From positions 62,001 through 126,000 of the forward strand of contig JAROAZ010000001.1 in assembly GCA_029432775.1 (NCBI GenBank): a stretch of DNA of 64,000 nucleotides, written 5' to 3'. A program made the position numbers and the translations under genes. The stretch comes from Pontiellaceae bacterium B12227 (lineage in GTDB: Bacteria > Verrucomicrobiota > Kiritimatiellia > Kiritimatiellales > Pontiellaceae). The first letter of the stretch is position 1. Each line of letters opens with the position of its first letter. A model generated the notes under the pieces. It had not been told where the DNA came from. It did not search any database and worked only from the letters and a program-made list of their open reading frames with translations. Positions 17,200 through 24,313 of the stretch are shown here, piece after piece.

Positions 17200-18345
17200 C
17201 TATACGTGTTCGAGCATCCTTTTAATCGGTTCTGAGTAGAGCTCCGGTTCCAGCAGGAAGGAGTCGTGGCCTTTATCAGAGGTCACAGAGACGTATTCGA
17301 GATTCATTCCCGCGCCGTAAAGGCTGTCGCGCAGAAACTGCTGCTCATCGGGGTAGAAACAGCAGTCGGAATTGATGCTGAAGACCAGATATTTTTGGTG
17401 TCCGCAGTCTGCAAAAACTTCTTTGTAATCAGCGCAGCCCATATCACGTGCGAGATTATAGTTGGTCCAGCCCGCTATCAGATAGAGATAGGTGTTTGCA
17501 TCGAACCGCTTGAGGAACTTACGGCCCTGATGAAGAATGTAGGATTCAAGCGGAGTGCGGATTTTATACCACGAAAACTCATCCTGCTCCTGTTCGCATT
17601 TGTCGGTCATGCGGGCTTCCATGGCCTGGAGCGAAACAAAGGTTTTGTGCGAGATCATACGTGCCAGCGCCAGACCGCGAAGCGGGGCGGGACCGTCGTA
17701 ATAATGTCCGTTGCAGAAATTCGGATCATTTTCAATGGAAAGGATCTGCTCGAGATTATGAACCCGGGTAAGGGTGGTGGATTCCAGGCCGGTGGCAACC
17801 GGAATCACCCGCTGCACCCGTTCCGGATAACGGGCTGCAAAATTCATAACCATCATGCCGCCGAGGGAAGAGCCGATGGCGGCATGGAAGGTCGTGATAC
17901 CCAGTTCGTCAAACAGTGGAAGCTGGGAATCGACGATGTCACCGAAGGAAATCTGCGGGAAGTCCCCGCCGTATTCTTTTCCGGTTTCCGGATTGATGGA
18001 TGAAGGGCCGGTACTTCCATAGCACCCGCCGAAATAGTTCGCACAGATTACGAAGAACTTATCGGTATCAATTGTTTTGCCCGGCCCGACAAAATCATCC
18101 CACCAGCCGGTCTGGCATTCGTCGTTCCAACGATCTGCAGTACCCGGCACTTCCGGGTTGAATCCGCAGACATGCTGGGATCCGGACAGAGCATGGAAAA
18201 CGAGAATGGCATTGTCTTTGGCCTCGGTCAGTGTGCCGTAGGTTTCGTAAGCCAGGGTGACAGGACCGAAATCCTGCCCATCGTGGAGGATGAGGCAGGA
18301 ATCTGCATCATCACCATAGGTGTAAAACTGTGTACTAACTTCCAT
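17200..18345 (-). CDS. metX: Homoserine O-acetyltransferase
   Basis: Acylates homoserine in methionine synthesis. It is an alpha/beta hydrolase-fold enzyme with VFHALSGSQHVCG, the family segment CANYFGGCYGSTGP, the nucleophile Ser in IGSSLGGMMVMNFA and the C-terminal catalytic His in SDKGHDSFLLE. At 381 residues it is normal length. The ATG at 18345 follows AAGGAAGC. It is downstream of metY on the same strand (45-bp gap), so both probably respond to the SAM riboswitch before metY. Acetyl versus succinyl specificity cannot be fixed by eye. Confidence 0.93.
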   Translation of the reverse strand: MEVSTQFYTYGDDADSCLILHDGQDFGPVTLAYETYGTLTEAKDNAILVFHALSGSQHVCGFNPEVPGTADRWNDECQTGWWDDFVGPGKTIDTDKFFVICANYFGGCYGSTGPSSINPETGKEYGGDFPQISFGDIVDSQLPLFDELGITTFHAAIGSSLGGMMVMNFAARYPERVQRVIPVATGLESTTLTRVHNLEQILSIENDPNFCNGHYYDGPAPLRGLALARMISHKTFVSLQAMEARMTDKCEQEQDEFSWYKIRTPLESYILHQGRKFLKRFDANTYLYLIAGWTNYNLARDMGCADYKEVFADCGHQKYLVFSINSDCCFYPDEQQFLRDSLYGAGMNLEYVSVTSDKGHDSFLLEPELYSEPIKRMLEHV

Positions 18346-18390
18346 TGCTTCCTTAAAGGCCACCCCCTGAGGGATGGCCGTGTGTCTTGA

Positions 18391-19653
18391 TTATACTGCC
18401 GCTAAAGCCGAATCAATATCTGACAGGATGTCGTCGATATGTTCAAGCCCAACGGAGAGCCGGATCAGGCCGGGGGTGATTCCGCCGGAAGCCTGCTGCT
18501 CTTCGGTTAACTGCGAGTGGGTGGTGCTGGCCGGATGAATGGCGAGGCTCTTCGCATCGCCCACATTGGCCAGGTGCGCAAAGAGTTCGAGCGCTTCAAT
18601 AAATTTACGTCCGGCCTCTTCTCCGCCTTTCACTTCAAAAACCACCATGCCGCCGGCACCGTTCGGGAGGTAGGTTGAAGCTTTGTCATCGAATCCGGCA
18701 TACTTAACCCACTCGACTTTATCGCTGCTCTGAAGGTGTTTGGCCACGGCCAATCCGTTTTCAGAGTGCCGCTCCATGCGTAACGGAAGCGTTTCAATGC
18801 CCTGCAGAGCCATCCATGCATTGTCAGGAGAAAGTGCCGCGCCCAGATTGCGGAGCGGTACCAGCCGCATGCGCAGGATATAGGCAAGCGGAGCCAGGTC
18901 GCCAAGGTCGGTGGCGTAGCGGATATCATGATAACTTGCATCCGGTTCAGAGAGCAGGGGATGTTTGCCGGTGGTCCAGTCGAACTTGCCGGAATCCACA
19001 ACAATACCGCCGATGGCAGTACCGTGTCCGCCGAGCCATTTGGTAAGCGAGTGCACCACAATGTCGGCCCCGTGCTCAAGCGGGCGCAGCAGCGCCGGCG
19101 AGGTGAAGGTGCTGTCGACAATTAGCGGCAGTCCGTGGGCGTGTGCAATGTCAGCAATAGCCTGGATGTCCACCAGTTCCAGGGCGGGATTTCCTATGGT
19201 TTCGCAGAAGACAGCTTTGGTCTTGTCTGTGATGGCCGCTTCTACATTCTTTGGATCGGCAGGATCGAAAAAGTTTACATGGATGCCCATGGAAGGAAGG
19301 ATGTCGTTAAACTGCGTATAAGAGCCGCCGTAAAGATTATTTGCGGAAGCAATTTCATCGCCGGCCTGGGCCAGATTGATGATGCTGTAAAAGATGGCGC
19401 TGGTACCGGACGCCACGGCCAGGCCGGCCGCTCCGCCTTCGAGGGCCGCAACGCGTTGTTCCAGCACATCGGTGGTCGGGTTCATCAGGCGGGTATAAAT
19501 ATTACCCAGTTCTTTCAGAGCGAAAAGGTTCGCCGCATGTTCGGTGCTGTCGAAGCGGTAGGCCGCGGTGCGGTACAGCGGTACAGCATGCGAGTGAGTC
19601 GTAGGTTCCGGTGTGTAACCGGCGTGCAGGCATTGTGTTTCCAGTTTGCTCAT
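18391..19653 (-). CDS. metY: O-acetylhomoserine sulfhydrylase (aminocarboxypropyltransferase)
   Basis: A PLP enzyme of the Cys/Met metabolism family that converts O-acetylhomoserine and sulfide to homocysteine. Features are SKLETQCLHAGYTPEPTTHS at the start, YTRLMNPTTDVLEQR, ASGTSAIFYSI, the PLP-binding Lys in VVHSLTKWLGGHG and a C-terminal RLSVGLEHIDDI. The long insertion typical of MetY over MetB is present and the product is 420 residues. The ATG at 19653 is preceded by AGAAAGGA; the frame runs on to 19776 but that stretch belongs to the riboswitch leader. It forms an operon with metX. Confidence 0.94.
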   Translation of the reverse strand: MSKLETQCLHAGYTPEPTTHSHAVPLYRTAAYRFDSTEHAANLFALKELGNIYTRLMNPTTDVLEQRVAALEGGAAGLAVASGTSAIFYSIINLAQAGDEIASANNLYGGSYTQFNDILPSMGIHVNFFDPADPKNVEAAITDKTKAVFCETIGNPALELVDIQAIADIAHAHGLPLIVDSTFTSPALLRPLEHGADIVVHSLTKWLGGHGTAIGGIVVDSGKFDWTTGKHPLLSEPDASYHDIRYATDLGDLAPLAYILRMRLVPLRNLGAALSPDNAWMALQGIETLPLRMERHSENGLAVAKHLQSSDKVEWVKYAGFDDKASTYLPNGAGGMVVFEVKGGEEAGRKFIEALELFAHLANVGDAKSLAIHPASTTHSQLTEEQQASGGITPGLIRLSVGLEHIDDILSDIDSALAAV

Positions 19654-19739
19654 TTGTCTGTCCTTTCTGTTAATATTCCGACCGGTGTGAAGGATACTTT
19701 GAGGAAAGACATCGAACATTTTCCCTGCTATCGGGAACA

Positions 19740-19838
19740 CATCGTTGCTTTGCTCTGCAAAGCCTGGCCTTGGCACCTTAATTGTTTCTCAGGTTGCCGG
19801 ACGATCATAGGGCCAGTCCCCTCACGCCGCTCTCAATG
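19740..19838 (-). promoter_or_regulatory. SAM riboswitch (SAM-I/IV clan) upstream of metY-metX
   Basis: Read on the minus strand, the conserved core is clear: AGAGCGGCGTGAGGGGACTG, then GGCCC, CCGGCAACC and AAGGTGCCAAGGCC, in the order and spacing of the S-box. The closing helix P1 can form from CATTG (19834-19838) and CGATG (19740-19744). Binding SAM would reduce metY-metX expression. The ~86-nt stretch to the start codon shows a TTCCC/GGGAA hairpin without a U-tract. A TCCTT that could mask the AAGGA ribosome site is also present, so translational control is possible. A second CGATG 25 nt downstream could compete for P1. Confidence 0.88.
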
Positions 19839-19903
19839 TTTTAAATATGACAAACAAGGTAGTATTTTATGGTATTTAGTCAAGCAGCTTTCGGCGCTTT
19901 TCT

Positions 19904-20644
19904 TTATCGCTTGGCTTCTGCGATGGATTTTCGCAGTAATTTCAGCTCGGCGGGCTTTGCCCTGCGCCACTCTCCGGGCTTTAGGTCATCAAGTCGCAAC
20001 GGGCCGATCGCAATACGCTTCAGGCGGAAGACTTTCTTTTCAAAGTGTTCCATCAGGCGGCGGATATGCCGGTTTTTCCCTTCGCCCAGTGTGATGGTAT
20101 ATTCCACACCCTGACGTGTATGCACGCCTTCATCGATATCCAGAATACGCAGCGTTTCTCCCTTATTCGGGATTCCGCGCATCATTTTGGGACGTTGGTG
20201 ATAGCCTAGCGGGGTATCGAGCCAAACCTTATATACCTTCTCAACGTGGTAGCGCGGATGCATTAAGGAATGCGCCAGATCGCCATCATTGGTCACAATA
20301 ATGAGTCCTTCACTCATAAAGTCCAAACGGCCGACGGTGTAAACGCGTTCCGGCAAATCATCCAGCAGATCCAGCACGGTGGTTCGTCCCTGGGGGTCGT
20401 CAGACGTGCAGATCACTTTAGGAGGTTTGTTCAGGATCAGCGTAACCGGAGGTTCTTTGGAGAGAATCTTCCCGTTGCATTCAACTTTCTGGTTGAATGG
20501 GTCCACCCGCGTTCCCAGTTCGGTCACCACGGTGTTGTCCACTTTGACCCGCCCGGCCGTAATCAGTGTTTCACAAAAGCGTCTGGAACCTTCGCCGCAG
20601 TCGGCCAGGTATTTCTGGAGTCGAATTGATTCTGCTTCAGCCAT
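19904..20644 (-). CDS. rluB: Ribosomal large-subunit pseudouridine synthase (RluB/RsuA family)
   Basis: An N-terminal S4 RNA-binding domain (IRLQKYLADCGEGSRR, ITAGRVKVD) precedes a PseudoU_synth_2 catalytic domain with the active-site Asp in YTVGRLDFMSEGLIIVTND. GKNRHIRRLMEHF and VFRLKRIAIGPL are typical RsuA/RluB/E/F segments. The 246-residue size and absent extensions fit RluB, which modifies 23S rRNA near position 2605, but RluF or RsuA cannot be excluded. It follows the small-basic-protein gene on the same strand, separated from it by a terminator. Confidence 0.88.
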   Translation of the reverse strand: MAEAESIRLQKYLADCGEGSRRFCETLITAGRVKVDNTVVTELGTRVDPFNQKVECNGKILSKEPPVTLILNKPPKVICTSDDPQGRTTVLDLLDDLPERVYTVGRLDFMSEGLIIVTNDGDLAHSLMHPRYHVEKVYKVWLDTPLGYHQRPKMMRGIPNKGETLRILDIDEGVHTRQGVEYTITLGEGKNRHIRRLMEHFEKKVFRLKRIAIGPLRLDDLKPGEWRRAKPAELKLLRKSIAEAKR

Positions 20645-20654
20645 ATTTTACCTC

Positions 20655-20694
20655 ATAAAAAAAGCACTCCCGGCACAGGGCCTGGAGTGCTTTG
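20655..20694 (-). terminator. Terminator of the small basic protein gene
   Basis: On the minus strand AAAGCACTCC pairs with GGAGTGCTTT around a 13-nt loop and runs into seven T residues. It separates the gene from rluB downstream. Confidence 0.9.
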
Positions 20695-20713
20695 CAACGA
20701 TAACCAATCTGAA

Positions 20714-20869
20714 TTAATCTTCAGGTTTGGTTTTCGGCAGGCCGTGTGCACGGTCGCCTTCTTTCCATCGACCGTCTTTTTTCAGACTGTCAACACGCTC
20801 GAAGCGTTTGAGTACGTTACGTTTTGTGCGGATTTTCGCCGCGCCTTTAAGACTGCTGTGCATGGACAT
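20714..20869 (-). CDS. PVC-type small basic protein (TIGR04137-like)
   Basis: A 51-residue, strongly basic protein. It opens MSMHSSLKGAAKIRTKRNVL, continues with KRFERVDSLKKDGRWKEGDR, and ends GLPKTKPED. This is the pattern of the small basic protein shared by Planctomycetes, Verrucomicrobia and Chlamydiae and used as a signature of that group; a nucleic-acid or ribosome-linked role has been suggested for it. GGAGAG lies 6 bp before the ATG. A promoter with a perfect -35 and a strong terminator flank it, so it is a compact single-gene unit likely to be well expressed. Confidence 0.9.
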   Translation of the reverse strand: MSMHSSLKGAAKIRTKRNVLKRFERVDSLKKDGRWKEGDRAHGLPKTKPED

Positions 20870-20911
20870 ATTAAACTCTCCGTCGTTGATTTCTCAAAAA
20901 ATGATCGCGGA

Positions 20912-20939
20912 ACTTAACCCTTAGGCATGGGGATGTCAA
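20912..20939 (-). promoter_or_regulatory. Promoter of the small basic protein gene
   Basis: Minus strand: TTGACA (20934-20939), 16-bp spacer, TTAAGT (20912-20917), giving a ~35-nt leader to the ATG. Confidence 0.5.
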
Positions 20940-20996
20940 AGGCTAAGCGTCTGTTTTTTTCGGGTTTCTCAACGGGTTTAATCCATGGTCAGGATT

Positions 20997-21024
20997 AAGA
21001 AAACGGGGTTCCAGAGGAACCCCG
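20997..21024 (-). terminator. Terminator of the RHH gene
   Basis: A 9-bp perfect stem (CGGGGTTCC / GGAACCCCG, loop three bases) is followed on the minus strand by TTTTCTT, 37 bp past the RHH stop. Confidence 0.88.
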
Positions 21025-21060
21025 CCGTAGTCTACCCTTATCTAAACGATCAGAGGAAAA

Positions 21061-21243
21061 TTATTTTTTTTCCTGCAACGTCAGTTTTTTACCTGAAGAA
21101 AGCCATTCAGTCAGAATGACCTTGCAGTACTTGCTGGTTGAGAGATGCATCGAATCAGCGCGCTTCTCCAGCTCGTCCGCCATTTCTTTCGACATGTTGA
21201 TTCCGATTGTCTTTGTGTTTTTACCAATAGGGTTTGTTGCCAT
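21061..21243 (-). CDS. Small ribbon-helix-helix-like DNA-binding protein
   Basis: A 60-residue protein. The segment TKTIGINMSKEMADELEKRA followed by DSMHLSTSKYCKVILTEWL fits a ribbon-helix-helix fold: a short strand, helix A (KEMADELEKRADSM), then a turn and helix B (TSKYCKVILTEWL). GAGGT precedes the ATG and a strong terminator follows, supporting a real gene. CopG/Arc-type proteins often repress their own promoter; a TCTAGT/ACTAGA inverted repeat lies 60 bp upstream. No toxin gene is adjacent. It could also be an orphan antitoxin. Confidence 0.7.
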   Translation of the reverse strand: MATNPIGKNTKTIGINMSKEMADELEKRADSMHLSTSKYCKVILTEWLSSGKKLTLQEKK

Positions 21244-21302
21244 AGGTGATACCTCGTTGTTTATTAAAGATCTTGTGTTTGTAGTAAAACCTGTGGGGCT
21301 AG

Positions 21303-21321
21303 TCTAGTAAAAAATACTAGA
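21303..21321. promoter_or_regulatory. Inverted repeat in the RHH-mnmA divergent promoter region
   Basis: TCTAGT and ACTAGA arms are separated by 7 bp inside an AT-rich 210-bp gap. It is a candidate operator for the adjacent RHH protein. A second repeat, CGTTT/AAACG, lies near 21391-21408. Confidence 0.35.
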
Positions 21322-21453
21322 AGAATGCGGTAATATTAAAAATCCCTAATAAAATTGAGTATTTTTATAGATAAATATTAGTGGGTTGATCGTTTTTTTA
21401 AATAAACGGTACCTGAACTTGCTAACTCGTTGTGGGCTGATTATCTTGCGCGC

Positions 21454-22536
21454 ATGTTAAATCCAGACCAAAAAAGTACAAAAGGCCGTGTGGCGGTTGG
21501 AATGAGTGGGGGAACCGACAGTTCCGCAGCTGCAGCCATGCTGGTGGATCAGGGCTATGAAGTGATCGGCCTCACGGCTCATATGTGGAAAGATGGATCT
21601 CGCTGTTGCTCGCTGGAAGATGTCGAGCGGGCCCGTAAAGTCTGCTCCTACCTCGATATCCGCCACTATGTGGTCAATGCGCAGGAAATTTTTACGGACA
21701 AAATTGTCGATCCGTTCGTCGAGGCCTATGCGGCCGGCCGAACGCCCTCGCCGTGTATCTACTGCAATTCCTTCGTAAAATTCGGATTTCTGGTCGACCG
21801 AGCCGTGCAGCTGAACTGCGATTTTGTGGCGACCGGCCACTATGCGCGGGTCGACAAGGATGATGAGGGCATCTATCACCTGATGGCCGCGGCTGACCCC
21901 AATAAAGACCAATCTTATTTTTTGCACCGTCTGGGTCAGAAGCAACTTTCGATGTTGTTGTTTCCGCTCGCCAGCATCGAGAAGCCGGAGGTCAAAGCCT
22001 ATTCAGCCGAACGGGGCCTGCCCATTGTTTCTCGCGGCGACAGTCAGGACCTCTGCTTCATTGAAGAGGGCAAGCTGGCAGAGTTTGTTGAACAGCGCGA
22101 TCCTTCAGTAATCAAGCCCGGGGAAATTCATGATCACCACGGAAACGTGGTCGGGCATCACGATGGAATTCACCGGTTCACCGTGGGCCAGCGCGGAAAG
22201 CTCGGCATTGCGCTGGGCGAGCGGATGTATGTAAAGCAGCTGGATACCGAAAATAATGTAGTCATCGTTGCTCCTCGGCCGGGTGTAATGAAGTCCGAAT
22301 GCACATTGGATGACATTCACTGGATTTCTGGCTCCGCACCGGAAGGCGCTCTGTTTTGCGAGGTGCGCCCACGCTATCGCAGTATCGGAGCCCTGGCTTC
22401 CGTTAATGTTTCCAATGATGGCAAAGCAAACGTGACCTTTGAAGATCCTCAGTTTGCGCTCACGCCAGGTCAGGCAGCGGTGTTCTATAAAGATGGCGAA
22501 GTGCTTGGTGGCGGTTGGATCGACGAAGTGCTCTAG
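21454..22536 (+). CDS. mnmA: tRNA-specific 2-thiouridylase
   Basis: Thiolates U34 of Lys, Glu and Gln tRNAs using ATP and a persulfide relay. The PP-loop reads VGMSGGTDSSAAAAML (Thr for the commoner Val). TPSPCIYCNSFVKFG and SQDLCFI carry the two catalytic Cys, ATGHYAR follows, and the C-terminal barrel ends GQAAVFYKDGEVLGGGWI. The ATG at 21454 gives the normal length (360 residues). There is no visible ribosome site, and TTGCTA/TTATCT lie just upstream, so transcript and start may nearly coincide. The gene is convergent with dgt. Confidence 0.93.
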   Translation: MLNPDQKSTKGRVAVGMSGGTDSSAAAAMLVDQGYEVIGLTAHMWKDGSRCCSLEDVERARKVCSYLDIRHYVVNAQEIFTDKIVDPFVEAYAAGRTPSPCIYCNSFVKFGFLVDRAVQLNCDFVATGHYARVDKDDEGIYHLMAAADPNKDQSYFLHRLGQKQLSMLLFPLASIEKPEVKAYSAERGLPIVSRGDSQDLCFIEEGKLAEFVEQRDPSVIKPGEIHDHHGNVVGHHDGIHRFTVGQRGKLGIALGERMYVKQLDTENNVVIVAPRPGVMKSECTLDDIHWISGSAPEGALFCEVRPRYRSIGALASVNVSNDGKANVTFEDPQFALTPGQAAVFYKDGEVLGGGWIDEVL

Positions 22537-22562
22537 GTCTCTGGCTTATAAAATCCTAGAGC
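22530..22562. terminator. Shared hairpin at the convergent mnmA/dgt ends
   Basis: GCTCTAGG (22530-22537) and CCTAGAGC (22555-22562) form an 8-bp perfect stem whose arms contain the stop codons of both genes. There is no T-run, so termination is uncertain. Confidence 0.4.
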
Positions 22563-23695
22563 CCGTACGCGCGAAACTCTTCGATGGCATAGCGGTCGGT
22601 GCAACCGGCCACATAATCACAAACGGTACGCCAGAGCCCTTCTTCTGAAATCCGTTCGCGGGCTTTAAGGCCCATGGTTTCAGGATGCTCGATATAGTGC
22701 ACAAACAGCTTCTGCATCATGGTAACCGACTGCCGGGTTGTATCGGCCACCCGATGATGAAAATAGAGATTTTTGAACATAAAGGCTGAAAACTCATTCA
22801 GCATCTCCCGGGTCTCCGGTGAAAAATCGACAATGCGTTCCTGTGCCGTCATGACATCACGTGTTGACTGCGGCTTATATTTTTCCAGGGTTTGGAAGGC
22901 GTGGTTCGTGACGTCCACCACCTGCAGCTCCAGCATGGTTCGAATGGTGGCGCGCAGAAATTGAAACTCGGAGAGATTGGGATAGCGTTCCCGGGTGGTG
23001 GCGGCGGCGAGTCGCCAGAATTCGGTGGTCTCCAATTGTTGCAACGTAACGATTCCGGCTTCCAGCCCGTCGTCGACATCATGCGCGTGATAAGTCATGT
23101 CGTCGGCGATGTCGGCAATCTGGGCTTCCAATGATTGGAACGGTCCGACGGGATGCCCGCCGAGTGCTGCGCCTTGAATATGCGCCTCGTGTTTCAGCAG
23201 GCCGGCGCGGACTTCCCAGGTCAGGTTGAGCCCGGTAAAATCCGGATAGGGCGATTCCACGACTTCAATGTTTCGCAGGCTCTGTTGGTTATGGTCAAAG
23301 CCGCCGTGATCTTTCATCAGTTCATCCAGCACCTTTTCACCTTCGTGTCCGAACGGGCTGTGGCCCAGGTCGTGAGCCAGGCAGATGCATTCGGTCAGGT
23401 CTTCATTGGCTTTCAGGATGCGGGCAAGCGTCCGGCCGGTGGCCGACATTTCCATGGTGTGCGTGAGGCGTGTGCGATAGTGGTCGGCCGTGCCGTTAAC
23501 GAAGACCTGCGTTTTATATTCCAACCTTCGGAAACAGCGGCTGTGGAAAATACGATCGCGGTCGCGCGCAAAACAGGAACGCAGTGGGTGCGGGGGCTCC
23601 TGGTGTTTGCGTCCGAGGGTTCCGGCGCTTTTCGATGCATAGGCCGCTAGGTGAAGGTCTTCTGCTGATTCCCAATCTTTTCTCGCGTGATTCAT
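22556..23695 (-). CDS. dgt: Deoxyguanosinetriphosphate triphosphohydrolase (HD superfamily)
   Basis: Cleaves dNTPs to nucleoside and triphosphate, balancing the dNTP pool. The HD metal site is intact: FRRLEYKTQVF, RTRLTHTMEM (His), CLAHDLGHSPFGHEGE (HD), and a later Asp in IADIADDMTYHAHDVDD. GGFDHNQQSLRN is a family segment. At 379 residues it matches dGTPase-like proteins of the non-enterobacterial type. A perfect dispersed palindrome at 23126 writes FQSLE just before the Asp-rich motif (GPFQSLEAQIADIADD), close to the active site. It diverges from the NUDIX gene across 51 bp. Confidence 0.9.
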   Translation of the reverse strand: MNHARKDWESAEDLHLAAYASKSAGTLGRKHQEPPHPLRSCFARDRDRIFHSRCFRRLEYKTQVFVNGTADHYRTRLTHTMEMSATGRTLARILKANEDLTECICLAHDLGHSPFGHEGEKVLDELMKDHGGFDHNQQSLRNIEVVESPYPDFTGLNLTWEVRAGLLKHEAHIQGAALGGHPVGPFQSLEAQIADIADDMTYHAHDVDDGLEAGIVTLQQLETTEFWRLAAATTRERYPNLSEFQFLRATIRTMLELQVVDVTNHAFQTLEKYKPQSTRDVMTAQERIVDFSPETREMLNEFSAFMFKNLYFHHRVADTTRQSVTMMQKLFVHYIEHPETMGLKARERISEEGLWRTVCDYVAGCTDRYAIEEFRAYGL

Positions 23696-23746
23696 AGGAG
23701 TGCACTATAAATCAGCGTATTGAAGAGATCAAACCGGAGATTACAG

Positions 23747-24283
23747 ATGTACGAAAAAACTCTTTCCCGCAAGACCGTTTATGAAGGCCTGATACTGAAT
23801 GTGGAGATGCTCGATGTGGAACTCGAAGATGGGCGCAAATCGAAACGGGAAATTGTCCAACATGGTGTTGCGGTGGCCATCATTCCGCAACTGCCCGATG
23901 GCCGGTTTGTGTTCATCCGCCAGTTTCGCAAGCCGATGGAACGGGTCTGTTTTGAGGTGGTGGCCGGCAATTGCGATCCCGGCGAGGAAGAGGCGGTTTC
24001 CGCCGGCCGCGAGCTGAAAGAAGAAACCGGGTATGATTTCCAATCATTGGAACTGTTGGGCCCGATCTTTCCGAGCGTTGGATATTGCACCGAGCGCATC
24101 GATGTTTTTTTTGCCGACATAGCAGAGGAACAGGGGGCAACGTCGTTCGACGAAGATGAACGAATTGAAACGGTGATTCTGTCGGAAGAGGAAATGGATG
24201 AGCGCATCCGAAGCGGCGGCGTGGCTGATGCCAAAACGCTGGCCGCCTGGATGCTGTATAAAGTGCACAGGTCGAATCGGTAG
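23747..24283 (+). CDS. NUDIX hydrolase (ADP-ribose pyrophosphatase-like)
   Basis: A full Nudix box (G-x5-E-x7-REU-x-EE-x-GU) runs from GNCDPGEEE to RELKEETGYD. The preceding HGVAVAIIPQLPDGRFVFIRQF and the later PSVGYCTERIDVFFA resemble ADP-ribose pyrophosphatases of the NudF type, which recycle ADP-ribose and similar sugar nucleotides. The ATG at 23747 has CCGGAGA upstream. A perfect family palindrome (24038-24052) follows the box directly and is translated as FQSLE. Exact substrate is not determined. Confidence 0.87.
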   Translation: MYEKTLSRKTVYEGLILNVEMLDVELEDGRKSKREIVQHGVAVAIIPQLPDGRFVFIRQFRKPMERVCFEVVAGNCDPGEEEAVSAGRELKEETGYDFQSLELLGPIFPSVGYCTERIDVFFADIAEEQGATSFDEDERIETVILSEEEMDERIRSGGVADAKTLAAWMLYKVHRSNR

Positions 24284-24313
24284 AACAGAATCGTTATCTC
24301 AATCCGTTTATTT

